The notes under the pieces: model-generated
Told to the model about the DNA's origin: nothing
What the model saw: only the letters and a program-made list of their open reading frames with translations
The model's database searches: none
NCBI GenBank assembly: GCA_033239125.1
Contig: BSWB01000004.1
Span: 61,689,501 to 61,753,500 of the forward strand
Reading direction: 5' to 3'
From: Fagopyrum homotropicum
Taxonomy: Eukaryota > Streptophyta > Magnoliopsida > Caryophyllales > Polygonaceae
DNA: 64,000 bases
Shown: positions 20,259 to 31,191 of the stretch, piece by piece
How positions within the stretch are numbered: position 1 is the first letter of the stretch
Layout of the letters: the number at the start of each line of letters is the position of its first letter
Position numbers and translations under genes: made by a program

Positions 20259-22319
20259 TTACTTCATGCTGAAATTCAACCATTTGATAGCCCAAAACGC
20301 CTTGTGCTCCAACTCTACCGGTAAGTGACAAGACTTCCCATACACAAGGTTGTATGGTGTGGTTCCTATGGGAGTCTTGTACGCAGTCCGGTACGCCCAC
20401 AATGCATCATCAAGCTTCAAGGACCAATCCTTCCTAGTCCTTGAAACCGTCTTCTCTAGGATTCCTTTGATCTCCCGATTTGAGATCTCAACTTGTCCAC
20501 TAGTTTGTGGATGATAAGGGGTGGCGATCTTGTGAGTAACCCCATACTTAGGTAGAAGAGCTTCAAAGCGCCGGGCAATGAAGTGAGAACCTCCATCACT
20601 AATGATAGTCCTTGGTGTCCCAAATCGTGGGAAGATGGTCTTGTTAAAGAACTTAACCACCACCATGGCATCATTGGTGGGAGAGGCAATTGCTTCCACC
20701 CATCTAGAAACGTAGTCCACCGCCAAGAGTATGTATTGGTTTCCACAAGATGATGGGAACGGTCCCATAAAGTCAACTCCCCAAACATCGAAAATCTCCA
20801 CCTCTTGGATGTTATTGAGGGGCATCTCATTCCTCCTAGAGATATTTCCTGTTCTTTGACGAGCATCGCAACAAGAAACAAAGGATTGCACATCTTTAAA
20901 TAAAGTAGGCCAAAAGAATCCAGATTGCAATACCTTAGCGCTAGTCTTGTTCGAACTAGCGTGTCCTCCACAAGGTAGTGAATGACAATGGAGGATGACA
21001 CTTTGCATCTCATCTTCCGGCACACATCGCCGAATAATGCCATCCGGACCTCTCTTAAAGAGGAGAGGTTCATTCCAAAAGTATTCCCAGACATCCTTAA
21101 AGAACTTCTTCCTTTGTGCGTAGGATAAACCGGGTGGTATCTCTTGACAAACCAAATAGTTAACAAAATCAGCAAACCATGGTTTGTTACCTTTGGAGAT
21201 CACATCGATGCACTCCTCTAGATGTGTTAGGCGACTCAAATGATCCGCAACAGAATTTTCTGAACCTTTCTTGTCGCGGATCTCTAGATCGAATTCTTGT
21301 AGGAGAAGAATCCATCTAATTAGCCTTGGCTTCGCATCCTTCTTTGCAAGGAGGTACCGGATCGCAACATGATCCATATAGACAATCACCTTTGCACCTA
21401 CAAGATAAGAGCGAAATTTGTCATTAGCATAAACAATGGCTAAAAATTCCTTTTCCGTAGTGGCGTAGTTGAGCTGCGCTTCATCTAGCGTCTTGCTAGC
21501 ATAGTATATGGCATGGGTTCGCCCTTCCTTTCTTTGTCCAAGAACAGCTTCTATAGCTACGTCACTAGCATCGCACATAACCTCAAAGGGAAGATTCCAA
21601 CCCGGAGGTTGGATAATAGGTGGTGAAATTAGAGCTTCCCGAATCATGTTAAACGCGTCCAAACATTCCTGCGAAAACTCAAAAACTGCATCCTTCATCA
21701 ATAGATTAGTTAGCGGTTTTGATATTTTAGAGAAGTCTTTTATGAAGCGTCTATAGAATCCGGCATGTCCTAGAAAACTTCTTATCCCTTTCACCGAAGT
21801 TGGTGGAGGAAGCTTTTCTATGGTCTCTATCTTAGCTTTATCTACCTCTATCCCTCTATTAGAGATTAAGTGTCCTAAAACAATGCCTTCCTTAACCATG
21901 AATTGACACTTCTCCCAATTAAGAACTAGGTTAGTGTCTTCACACCTTTGTAAAACAAGAGAAAGGTTAGAAAGGCAATTGTCAAAAGAGGAACCGTATA
22001 CGGAGAAGTCATCCATGAAGACCTCCATGATTTCCTCAATGTATTCGGAGAAGATGGCCATCATGCACCTTTGAAAGGTGGTTGGGGCGTTGCAAAGCCC
22101 GAACGGCATTCTCCTATAAGCAAACGTACCCCACGGGCACGTGAATGTGGTCTTCTCCTGATCATCCAGGTGTATCGGAATTTGAAAGAAACCACTATAA
22201 CCGTCAAGATAGCAAAAGTGCGAATATTGCACTAACCTTTCAAGGATTTGATCGATGAAGGGTAGTGGGAAGTGATCCTTCCTCGTCGCGTTGTTAAGCT
22301 TGCGGTAGTCTATGCACAT
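20259..22319 (-). CDS. pol: Pol, unit 3: reverse transcriptase, RNase H and integrase
   Basis: 686 codons, the same protein as unit 2, including FMDD, the RNase H CDASD block, the defective CCDARQR zinc site and the integrase DDE core. The same TGA and TAA bound it. Perfect protein identity across about 2 kb of an already broken gene argues for very recent duplication, not selection. Confidence 0.93.
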   Translation of the reverse strand: MCIDYRKLNNATRKDHFPLPFIDQILERLVQYSHFCYLDGYSGFFQIPIHLDDQEKTTFTCPWGTFAYRRMPFGLCNAPTTFQRCMMAIFSEYIEEIMEVFMDDFSVYGSSFDNCLSNLSLVLQRCEDTNLVLNWEKCQFMVKEGIVLGHLISNRGIEVDKAKIETIEKLPPPTSVKGIRSFLGHAGFYRRFIKDFSKISKPLTNLLMKDAVFEFSQECLDAFNMIREALISPPIIQPPGWNLPFEVMCDASDVAIEAVLGQRKEGRTHAIYYASKTLDEAQLNYATTEKEFLAIVYANDKFRSYLVGAKVIVYMDHVAIRYLLAKKDAKPRLIRWILLLQEFDLEIRDKKGSENSVADHLSRLTHLEECIDVISKGNKPWFADFVNYLVCQEIPPGLSYAQRKKFFKDVWEYFWNEPLLFKRGPDGIIRRCVPEDEMQSVILHCHSLPCGGHASSNKTSAKVLQSGFFWPTLFKDVQSFVSCCDARQRTGNISRRNEMPLNNIQEVEIFDVWGVDFMGPFPSSCGNQYILLAVDYVSRWVEAIASPTNDAMVVVKFFNKTIFPRFGTPRTIISDGGSHFIARRFEALLPKYGVTHKIATPYHPQTSGQVEISNREIKGILEKTVSRTRKDWSLKLDDALWAYRTAYKTPIGTTPYNLVYGKSCHLPVELEHKAFWAIKWLNFSMK

Positions 22320-22322
22320 CCG

Positions 22323-23048
22323 TCATCCCGTTACGGTTCGGGTAGGAATGAGTTCGTTATTCTTGTTGGTGATGACCGTCATTCCTCCCTTCTTCGGAAC
22401 TACTTGAACCGGACTCACCCACTTGCTATCGGAGATAGGGTAGATGATACCTGCATCAAGCAATTTAAGAATTTCCTTCTTGACAACCTCCTTCATGGTC
22501 GGATTCAACCGCCTTTGAGGTTGTCTTGAAGTCCTAAAGTCCTCTTCCATTAATATTTTATGCATGCATAGGGAAGGTTTGATTCCTACTAAGTCCTCAA
22601 TAGTATATCCTAAAGCTTTTCTATGTTTCCTAAGGACAACCATGAGCTTATTATGTTCATCTATGCTTAGATCAGAACTAACAATAACCGGAAAGGTAGA
22701 ATTAGGTCCTAGAAAAGCGTACCTTAGATGAGTAGGAAGTGGCTTTAGCTCCATTGCTTTCGGAGCTTCCAATGGCTCTTGAGGAGCATCCGATGCCTCC
22801 TTAGAAGTGTCTAAGGGTGTAGAAGGTGTGGGAGAAGAATCAAAAGAAGTTGAAGAAGTGGCACGATCACCCTCTTCCACGGCCTGAATCACGGTTTCCC
22901 TGCATCCTCCACGGCCGTGGTTTAGGGCGTGGAAAGGAAATACGGTTGCTCTGTTTCCTCCACGACCGTGTAACCCTCTGGAGTGAGCCACGCTTTGGTT
23001 GGTGAAATCCACGGCCGTGAAATATAGTGTATGGCCGTGGATTCTCAC
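22323..23048 (-). CDS. Pol fragment, unit 3: linker and N-terminal RT
   Basis: Same 241-residue sequence as units 1 and 2, with the palindromic module at its start and the shared TGA at its end. Confidence 0.85.
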   Translation of the reverse strand: MRIHGHTLYFTAVDFTNQSVAHSRGLHGRGGNRATVFPFHALNHGRGGCRETVIQAVEEGDRATSSTSFDSSPTPSTPLDTSKEASDAPQEPLEAPKAMELKPLPTHLRYAFLGPNSTFPVIVSSDLSIDEHNKLMVVLRKHRKALGYTIEDLVGIKPSLCMHKILMEEDFRTSRQPQRRLNPTMKEVVKKEILKLLDAGIIYPISDSKWVSPVQVVPKKGGMTVITNKNNELIPTRTVTG

Positions 23049-23093
23049 GTTTTCTGCTTCATCGTGGAGTTTCTCAAAGTCCTCTTCACATAC

Positions 23094-24302
23094 TTACTCT
23101 TGTGCTTCTAAGGCTACAATTTCCTCATTGCACTCCTCTTCTTCCCCTACATTCATTAGACTCATAGTAATAACCTTTTGCAAAGGATCCTTGAAGAGAA
23201 TAGCACTTACCTCCTCTCTAGACAACCCTTCTTCATCTTGGATATTGAATATATCCTCATCAAAGATTGGCTCCTTCACTAGAGTGGAAAGAACGAACTC
23301 TACCTTCTCTTCTCCTATGTCAAAGGCGAGTCTAGCATTCTTGCAATCGACTATGCAGCCGGGAGTTGCAAGAAACGGTCTTCCGAGTATGATCGGGACC
23401 GGACTATCTGCAAGAATGTAAAGCACAACAAAATCAATGGGAACAAAGAATTTACCTAGCTTGACTGGGACGTCTTCCACAATACCGACGGGATGAGTGA
23501 TGGATCGATCCGCCATGTACAACGTCATCTTCACCGGTTTAGGGTCGCCTAAACCGATCTTCCTACATAATGCAAGTGGTATGATGCTCACACTTGCTCC
23601 CAAGTCACATAACGCATCATATGTGACATCTCCCACTCCTATGGGAATGCAAAATGACCCCGGATCTTTTAGCTTGGGGGGCATTTTCTCCTTCATGGTC
23701 TTGATGAGATCCGAAGAATCCGAACTCATCTTAACCTCTCCAAAATCCTCGAACTTTCTCTTGTTAGAGAGGATTTCCTTTAAGAACTTGCCATAAGCCG
23801 GCATACCTACAATAGCATCAATGAAAGGTATATTAATATGCAGCTTGCTCATGAGTTCTATAAACTTACCAAATTGTTTATCTAGACGCGCTCTTGCTCT
23901 AGATTGAGGGAATGGTAGGGGAGGTTTGTAAGCCGGAGGAGGAACGTAGACATCTTCCTTCCCTTTCTCTTTGTCTTTCTCAACGGAGACTTCAACAAAC
24001 TTAGGTTGCGGATCGGTGGTAGTCACTCCGCTCCTAGTTGTGATTGCCATCACCCTTCCCTTTGGGTTGTCCTCCGTTTTTCCTGGAAGTTTCCCTTGAT
24101 TCCTAGGAACTTCCTCCGCTTGGCTGAACATTTGGTTTTCTAAAACCTTTTGGGCTTTATCAACCTTAGAAATTTGATCATCAACCTTAATGATGCAGTT
24201 CTCCAAACCTTGAAGATTTCCCAAAATCGTTTCCAACATGGGATCGGGCTTTTCCTTCCCCGAAGTGTTTCCTCCATTAGATGTTTGCCCCTGGCTTTTC
24301 AA
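23094..24302 (-). CDS. Gag C-terminus and aspartic protease, unit 3
   Basis: 402 codons, same sequence as unit 2 (SITHPVG), with DLGAS active site and ILGRPFL. Flanked by the shared TAA codons. Confidence 0.88.
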   Translation of the reverse strand: MKSQGQTSNGGNTSGKEKPDPMLETILGNLQGLENCIIKVDDQISKVDKAQKVLENQMFSQAEEVPRNQGKLPGKTEDNPKGRVMAITTRSGVTTTDPQPKFVEVSVEKDKEKGKEDVYVPPPAYKPPLPFPQSRARARLDKQFGKFIELMSKLHINIPFIDAIVGMPAYGKFLKEILSNKRKFEDFGEVKMSSDSSDLIKTMKEKMPPKLKDPGSFCIPIGVGDVTYDALCDLGASVSIIPLALCRKIGLGDPKPVKMTLYMADRSITHPVGIVEDVPVKLGKFFVPIDFVVLYILADSPVPIILGRPFLATPGCIVDCKNARLAFDIGEEKVEFVLSTLVKEPIFDEDIFNIQDEEGLSREEVSAILFKDPLQKVITMSLMNVGEEEECNEEIVALEAQE

Positions 24303-24350
24303 AGGAGTAGAGGAAGAGGAAGGTGGAGTTAGTGAATTCGAATTGGAAGG

Positions 24351-25754
24351 TTAAGAGTTACCGGAGTTTTGTCGATTGGAGCGCCAATTGTTGTTGTTTG
24401 AACCCCTATTGTTGTTCCAATTATTGTTCCGGTTGTTATTGTTGCCATTCCAATTATTTCGGTTATTGTTCCGGTTATTGTTGTTGTTGCGGTTTGTATT
24501 CTCACCACCATTGTTGTTGTTGCCCAAGTAGCCAACATCTTTTCCTTGTTGCTTTGGAAAGTTGGTCTTGATAGCTTCCTTCAACTCTTTGATCTCATTG
24601 TTGAGGGAGAAAATTTGATTTTGAGCTTCATGTGTGAGCTTTGCTCCTTGCTCCACACGATTTCCCTCTACCTTCCGGTGAGAATACTTCTCTATGACCC
24701 TTGCTTGCTTCTCAATGAAGTCCCAAGCGTCATCTTCTCTCATGTCCATGAATGTACCACATGAGAGGGATTGGAGCTTGAATTGTGTCTCCACATCCAG
24801 CCCCTTATAGTATATCTCCAAAAGTACGAGTTTGGATATGCCATGATGAGGACAATCCAAGAGCAAATTCTGAAACCTTTCCCAAGATTGAAACAAACTT
24901 TCGTTAGATCTCATGGAAAATGCATTAATCTTACCTCTAAGTTCCGCCGTTTTGGATGGCGCAAAGAACTTAGTGAGGAACTCCGCGGAAAGGTCTTCCC
25001 ACGTGTCTAGTTTCCCACTAGGAAGAGCTTGGTACCAAGACAATGCTTTCCCCTTCAAGGAGAAGAAGAAAAGCTTGAGCTTATAGTTGTTGGTAGTCGC
25101 GTTCTTCGGCCTCATTGTCTCCATCATACACTCAAAGTTTTGTAAGTGTTGGTGTGGAGATTCAGCGCTTGTTCCGCCAAATTGGTTTTGGCGAATAAGA
25201 GTAATGACTTGAGGGTTGAAGCTAAACCCTTGTACATCATCAGCATCAAAGTTCACACCTAAACGGCGTGGTTGCTGTGTTGGATCCATCCTTTGGCCAA
25301 GAGTTCTTGGCTCCTCATCCACACGTTCGATCCTTGCATTCCTAGGTGGAACACGGCGATTAGCAGCTGCCCGTGAATGGAATGGATTCACATTGATCAT
25401 TGGATCAATTTCCTCTAGCGGTGGCATGGAGGAGTCGCTATCCTCATTGGATGAGTTGGCTCTAACCGATCTTCCCGGTCTCCTCCTTCTCTTTTTCTCC
25501 TTAAGGTTGTTTATCTCCAACCTCATTTGGAACATCATGTCCGTTAGATCGTCAACTTTCATTTGATGACGATCCGTTTCTTCCCTTGGTGTCTTCTCAC
25601 TCCATTGGAGTTGAGTTTTTTTGTCCGCTAACTCCGATTGAAGATCACGTTCGTTTTCTTCAGCCATCTTCTTTTCCTTACGTTTTTGCCTTAAAGTCCT
25701 CTCAAGCTCTTGATCAAGAGGTAAGAGATCCTCGGTGTTCCTAGACCTGCGCAT
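24351..25754 (-). CDS. gag: Gag, unit 3
   Basis: 467 codons with coiled coil, Retrotrans_gag core and Asn-rich tail. It combines KFFAPSK and SNESL (as unit 2) with NLLLDC (as unit 1). Ends at the shared TAA. Confidence 0.92.
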   Translation of the reverse strand: MRRSRNTEDLLPLDQELERTLRQKRKEKKMAEENERDLQSELADKKTQLQWSEKTPREETDRHQMKVDDLTDMMFQMRLEINNLKEKKRRRRPGRSVRANSSNEDSDSSMPPLEEIDPMINVNPFHSRAAANRRVPPRNARIERVDEEPRTLGQRMDPTQQPRRLGVNFDADDVQGFSFNPQVITLIRQNQFGGTSAESPHQHLQNFECMMETMRPKNATTNNYKLKLFFFSLKGKALSWYQALPSGKLDTWEDLSAEFLTKFFAPSKTAELRGKINAFSMRSNESLFQSWERFQNLLLDCPHHGISKLVLLEIYYKGLDVETQFKLQSLSCGTFMDMREDDAWDFIEKQARVIEKYSHRKVEGNRVEQGAKLTHEAQNQIFSLNNEIKELKEAIKTNFPKQQGKDVGYLGNNNNGGENTNRNNNNNRNNNRNNWNGNNNNRNNNWNNNRGSNNNNWRSNRQNSGNS

Positions 25755-25829
25755 GCACTCAAAGAGATATCAAATAACAAGGGAGAAGCTCCCTAGCTTG
25801 ACAACCGATAACCGAATTCGGCTTAGACC

Positions 25830-25850
25830 AAATCCCCGGCAACGGCGCCA
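25830..25850 (-). other. Primer binding site, unit 3
   Basis: Identical to the unit 1 site, next to LTR3. Confidence 0.88.
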
Positions 25851-25856
25851 AAAACT

Positions 25857-27589
25857 TGTTCGCACTTAGCGTGCGTGCAAATAAGCTTTAATTATAAAAC
25901 TAGAAATCAAGCTAGCGAACCCGCAGTGTACGGATCGATATAGTTGAGCAAGAATTCCAGAGTATCGAACACATGGATTTGGGGGGTTAAATCCAGTTAT
26001 AAATCGTCAAGCAAGTAAATGTATGAGCTTTGCAAATATATTGGGAAAACAACAACCCTAAAGATCCAGGTGTCTAATTGTGGCAATCGATTCAAGATAT
26101 ACTAAAGAATTAAGGACAGAGTTAAGGCATGCAAAGGTATACGAATGTAAGGTAATCGTACGATGAAGTTCCAAAAACCTTATATGACTCACCTACAAGA
26201 CACTCTCTATAAAGGTTGTTGAGGCTTCAGTATAGAAAGGTTCTAAAGGTAAGAATTAATGTCAAATACCCAAACTTGTAATCCAAGGATCATTACTAAC
26301 TAAACCGATTAAGGTTGTGACACTCGAAATCGAAGTAGAGGTTGTTGAGGCTTCACTACTACCTAGAAAAGGCAAGCCAAGACTAAGTTAAAGCAAATCT
26401 TTAACTTTGGATTAAAGTAAAAGCAAGGTTCGTAAATTGACACAAATAACGGGTGGTTCTTGAGTTCCACGGCCGTGGAAGCTCAAGAACAGACCGTGGT
26501 TTAAGGTTGTCGGCGATTCTCTCTAACTCTCAGGGTCCAATCTGTTTACGATCGATCTATCATCATCTAAGCCACAACTATCAACCCTTCACCTTAGAAT
26601 TGTTAAAGGGTTCTAGCCAACAATAATCATATTGATATCAAATTCAAGGTTTAAAAGAATGAAAGATGAAAACTTCCGAAAACTTTCAATAACTTTAAAG
26701 TCAATCTCAAATCCACAAATCAAGAACAATAACGTCAATAGATTTGGAATAATGCAACAATCACGAATCTTAGATAAGAAGGAAAAACGGGATGTCAATC
26801 CGTCTTCTAAATCAAACCTAAATGAGAAGCGAAATCTTCTCACGAACAATCTTCCCAATCTTCCACTCTTCCATCAATCCTGAAATCTCAAGGGTAGAAC
26901 GCAAATCTCTCAATCACAATCTCCGCAAGATGTGAAATTAGGGCAATTCCAAAGTGCAATCGGAAATGCGTCTAAGCGTAAGCGAAGGTGTAGTGCGTCT
27001 AAGCAGAGGTGACGGAATCTCTCTTCGTCCGTCCTTTTATAGTGTAAGATAAAATATCGGCCCGGCCCAATCTCGTAAAAGATCGTGGCTTAAAGTGTGG
27101 CGAAAAAGATCGCCAAGATCACGGTCGTGGAAGGGTTCCACGACCGTAATTTAGAGCGTGGAAAGTGTCACGGTTTGACACAACTCTTCCACGGCCGTAG
27201 AAGTTGCTGGAATGAACCACGCTTCCCTTGCCAAGGTTCCACGGCCGTGGACTTGAACGTGGAATGTAGTACAGCCGTATTTTAGAGCGTGGTTTAGGGC
27301 TAGAACGTGATTCTTCCTTTCCTCGTGCCATTCTTCAAGTTAGCACATCCTCAGCTCCTAGGAATGTCCTCAATTCATGGACATGCTCAATCAAACTCCA
27401 TCCTTGCTCAATTCCGTTCGGAAATAGCTCTTAATTGCCTACAATCAACATAAAGCTTGTGTAGATCTCTATATCGACATTATAGACAAACTAGCTCACA
27501 AATGCATCAATGCTTAATCAATGACTATCAATATGGATGTAATACACTTAGAAAATGTGCCTAAAATATCACAATATTTCATGCTAACA
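25857..27589 (-). repeat. LTR3 of Athila-like array, chimeric (1733 bp)
   Basis: Most of this LTR follows the LTR1/LTR2 sequence. From about 27453 to the right end it carries the variants of LTR4, for example AAAGCTTG instead of AAAACTTG and CGACATT instead of CGAATT. It therefore joins the two element types of the array, with a switch point between about 27430 and 27453. A private A replaces G near 26785. Confidence 0.9.
27033..27042 (-). promoter_or_regulatory. TATA box of LTR3
   Basis: Same CTATAAAAGG motif in the LTR1-like part of the chimeric LTR3; it would drive transcription leftward through unit 3. Confidence 0.58.
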
Positions 27590-28951
27590 AATAACCCCAT
27601 ACTTGCCACTTGCTTGTCCCTAAGCAAGGTCTTTCAAAAGCTTTAGAAACAAAAGTTAGGATGAAATATGTGTACCTTCTCAAAGCAAAACTTCTTTTGG
27701 ATGAATGTGCCTTCTAATCAATAGATCATTCTCAAATCTTGCTTCATTCGTTCATAAGACTTTCATACACTTAATCAAAGAGTAAAGAGTAAAGAAAGCT
27801 CATGAATCAATTAAACTTCCATACAAACATCATAACCTTCAAACATTATCAAAATCAATCATAAGAAACTTCAATTTAGATCACCAAGTCATATAACATT
27901 CTTTTGATCTTAAGGACTTTCAAAAAGGTCTAGAATGTGGAAAGGGAAGGAAAACTTTAAGGAATGTGGTGCATGAATCCGGGAAAGTGGATAACTACTC
28001 TTTTCTTCTTCTCTTGCGGTTCCCGCAACACTTTCAACTTAGATCTTCGCTCTCTTCCTTTCATTTTTCGACTTTACTTTTGGAGTTATGGATAGAGGTG
28101 CACAAAAACCAAAGCCTAGGAGATTGGCGTTTCTCAATTGTTATGAGATGCCTCAAACCCTTAGCGCACATACCATAATCCGCTAGGAATATCGCTCAAT
28201 CCGACTTTGGCAAGACACAAACACCCGGCTATGTGAATGGTGCCGAGTTACTCATCATCATGATTGACTTCCCCAAACCTACAATTTCTTTCTATTCTTT
28301 TGATTGCAATTAATTGCTTTCATGGCCCTCCCACATCAAACATGCCAATATCAATCAACTCCTCCAAATTCCCGGATAGGTAAAGGAGGCCATAATTTCA
28401 ATGAGGGGCTAAATGATCAAAGAAAGAAGAAGGACAATCGAATTGCCTTAATCATCTCAATAAGAAGTATAAGAACTTATAGTGTGATTTCAACCTTATT
28501 TTCTCAACATGATTTAAGTAACATTCATCACATTATGAAACTTGCAAAAGAGGTATAATCAACTCATTCAATTTCTTTTCAATTCACTATTCGTTTAAGC
28601 ATGCAATTGTCATCAAACTCAATTCACAAGTAGTGATTATCATAGAAATCATCTCTATCCTTAGAAGCACAAAATTTTCAAAATTTTTCAATTTTTATGG
28701 GTTTTTCAAACTCTTTTTTTTTTCAAGCAATGCAATAATGAAACGTGTAACAACATATTGAACATGCAAGATAGTCTCAATAGAAGCAATCAAAGTGAGT
28801 AAGAGTTATTACAACTTTTAGTCACACCCCACCCCATACTTGGAACAAACATTGTCCCTAATGTTCAAATAAAAGAAAGAAAAGAAAAGAAAGAAAGAAA
28901 AAGACTCACAAAATGGCGGTGGAGCGGCTAAACTGTCGATCCTCAATGTCG
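27590..28951 (-). other. Unit 4 3' untranslated region
   Basis: Aligns with 6140-7502 but shows scattered substitutions and a shorter T-run near 28713. Both purine-rich tracts are kept. No supported gene. Confidence 0.6.
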
Positions 28952-29802
28952 TCACTGCGGTGGAGGCGGGAATGGAGAGAAGCTAGGATCGTAGTACCGC
29001 CCGAACTTCTGGCGGTAGAAATCCCTCATCATATGGTCGAGGTCGTCCATGCGTCCATCTCTAGCGTCGGCTCGAATCTCCAATGCTCCCACTCTATCAG
29101 AAAGGCTAGTAGCCCACTCTGGCATCTGCTCATACCAACCTGGAGCCTGGCTATACCACCTTGGTGCATCTGACGGTGCTGGTGCTGGTGCTGGTGGTGC
29201 CTGAGTAGACCATGGTGGTGGAGCTCCGTACCACGCAGGAGGGGTCTCCATCGAAGTGGGTCTCTCGCTCACGCTGGCGCGGCGAGAAGATGAACCTGAA
29301 GCTCTGGCGGGACGTGGAGAACATCTAGGCACATCATAAGCTATGTCCGGCTGATCCGGAAACGTGCCAAAATCCTGCTCGGCTCCTCCTCCTCCCTCAT
29401 ATGGATCTCTCATCTCCTCCTCCTCAACTACAGGTGGTGGTGGGACTTATGGAGGGGCTGCAATCCTGTTCGCATGCATAGACAGCGAACGTCTCCTTCC
29501 AATTATGGCGTCCAAGCATAATGGAATACTCTGGGAGCCACTCAATGCCCCTCCCCGTCCTGCTCTCCCATGACATAGCTGCATAAGATGGACCTCTATG
29601 GGTAGGAAAGATGAGACCTCTAGTCATGAAGGCCTGGAGTCCTAGGGGTACGAGGTGATGGTGATGAAGTTGATGATGGAGGTGAAGGGGAGGAAGGTGG
29701 TGGTGCTCTAGAGGATGAAGAGGAAGAGGGGTTACCCTTCCTCTTTTTATTCTTATCTTTCTCCTTGTTCTTATCCTTATTTCTCCCAGAAACTCTCCTC
29801 AC
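28952..29802 (-). pseudogene. Extra 3' ORF, unit 4 (less broken copy)
   Basis: This copy retains 11 bp near 29315 that units 1-3 lack, so one open frame of 153 codons (29413-28952) joins the acidic Gly-rich block to the Trp/Pro repeats and the DRVGALEIRADARD segment. Upstream pieces (29627-29424 and 29802-29620) are still in other frames. It is the best template for judging the ancestral extra ORF. No membrane helix is seen; function unknown. Confidence 0.6.
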
Positions 29803-29840
29803 AAAACGTGCCTAAATTATCACAATATTTCATGCTAACA
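29803..29840 (-). repeat. Orphan LTR terminus replacing pol in unit 4
   Basis: 38 bp match the LTR 5' terminus (minus strand TGTTAGCATGAAATATTG, then TTTAGGCACGTTTT), in the same orientation as the real LTRs. To the left is the extra-ORF region (equivalent of 8341); to the right is protease-RT linker (equivalent of 12135). About 3.79 kb of RT, RNase H and integrase are absent. The C in CGTGCC matches LTR4 rather than LTR1-3. Confidence 0.88.
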
Positions 29841-30834
29841 AGGCACGATCGCCTTCTTCCACGGCCAGAATCACGGTTTCTCTGCATCCTCCACGGCCGT
29901 GGTTTTGGGCGTGGAAAGGGAATACGGTTGCTCTGTTCTCTCCACGACCGTGTAACCCTCTGGAGTGAGCCACGCTTTGGTTGGTGAAATCCACGGCCGT
30001 GGAATATAGTGTATGGCCGTGGATCCTCACGTTTTCTGCTTCGTCGTGGAGTTTCTCAAACACCTCTTCACATACTTCTTCCTGTGCTTCTAAGGCTTCA
30101 ATTGCCTCATTGCACTCCTCTTCTTCCCCTACATTCATTAGACTCATAGTAATAACCTTTTGCAAAGGATCTTTGAAGAGAATAACACTTACCTCCTCTC
30201 TAGACAACCCTTCTTCATCTTGGATATTGAATACATCCTCATCAAAGATTGGTTCCTTCACTAGAGTGGAAAGAACGAACTCTACCTTCTCTTCTCCTAT
30301 GTCAAAGGCGAGTCTAGCATTCTTGCAATCGACTATGCAGCCGGAAGTTGCAAGAAACGGTCTTCCGAGTATGATCGGGACCGGACTATCTGCAGGAATG
30401 TCAAGCACAACAAATTCAATGGGAACGAAGAATTTACCTAGCTTGACTGGGACGTCTTCTACAATACCGACGGGACGAGTGAAGGATCGATCCGCCATGT
30501 ACAACATCATCTTCACCGGTTTAGGGTCTCCTAAACCGATCTTCCTACATAATGCAAGTGGTATGATGCTCACACTTGCTCCCAAGTCACATAACGCATC
30601 ATATGTGACATCTCGCACTCCTATGGGAATGCAAAATGACCCCGGATCCTTTAGCTTTGGGGGCATCTTCTCCTTCATGGTCTTGATGAGATCCGAAGAA
30701 TCCGAACTCATCTTAACCTCTCCAAAATCCTCTAACTTTCTCTTGTTAGAGAGGATCTCCTTTAAGAACTTGCCATAAGCCGGCATACCTACAATAGCAT
30801 CAATGAAAGGTATATTAATATGCAGCTTGCTCAT
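29830..30834 (-). pseudogene. Protease and start of RT linker, unit 4
   Basis: 334 codons with CDLGASVSIIP, ILGRPFL and the linker through HGRGG. It is open across the position where units 1-3 have TAA (reads AQEEVCEE), so that stop is not ancestral. It loses RT at the deletion junction near 29841. Upstream, a TAA (Gln codon CAA changed) near 30854 separates it from the preceding piece. Confidence 0.85.
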
Positions 30835-30855
30835 GAGTTCTATAAACTTACCAAA

Positions 30856-31188
30856 TTATTTATCTAGACGCGCTCTCTCTCTAGATTGAGGGAATGGTAG
30901 GGGAGGTTTGTAAGCCGGAGGAGGAACGTAGACATCTTCCTTCCCTTTCTCTTTGTCTTTCTCAACGAAGACTTCAACAAACTTAGGTTGCGGATCGGTG
31001 GTAGTCACCCCGCTCCTAGTTGTGATTGCCATCACCCTTCCCTTTGGGTTGTCCTCCGTTTTTCCTGGAAGTTTCCCTTGATTCCTAGGAACTTCCTCCG
31101 CATGAGTAAACATTTGGTTTTCTAAAACCTTTTGGGCTTTATCAACCTTAGTTATGTGATCATCAACCTTAATGATGCGGTTCTCCAA
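30856..31188 (-). pseudogene. Gag-protease linker fragment, unit 4
   Basis: 110 codons corresponding to residues 30-140 of the protease frame of unit 1, including the TTRSG block. It is bounded by two TAA codons, each explicable by CAA to TAA, that are not shared with units 1-3. Confidence 0.8.
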
Positions 31189-31191
31189 ACC

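Noticed and set aside
29981..30778. Plus-strand 265-codon open frame
   Set aside because: It lies antisense to the protease region of unit 4, with Ser-rich, domain-free translation.
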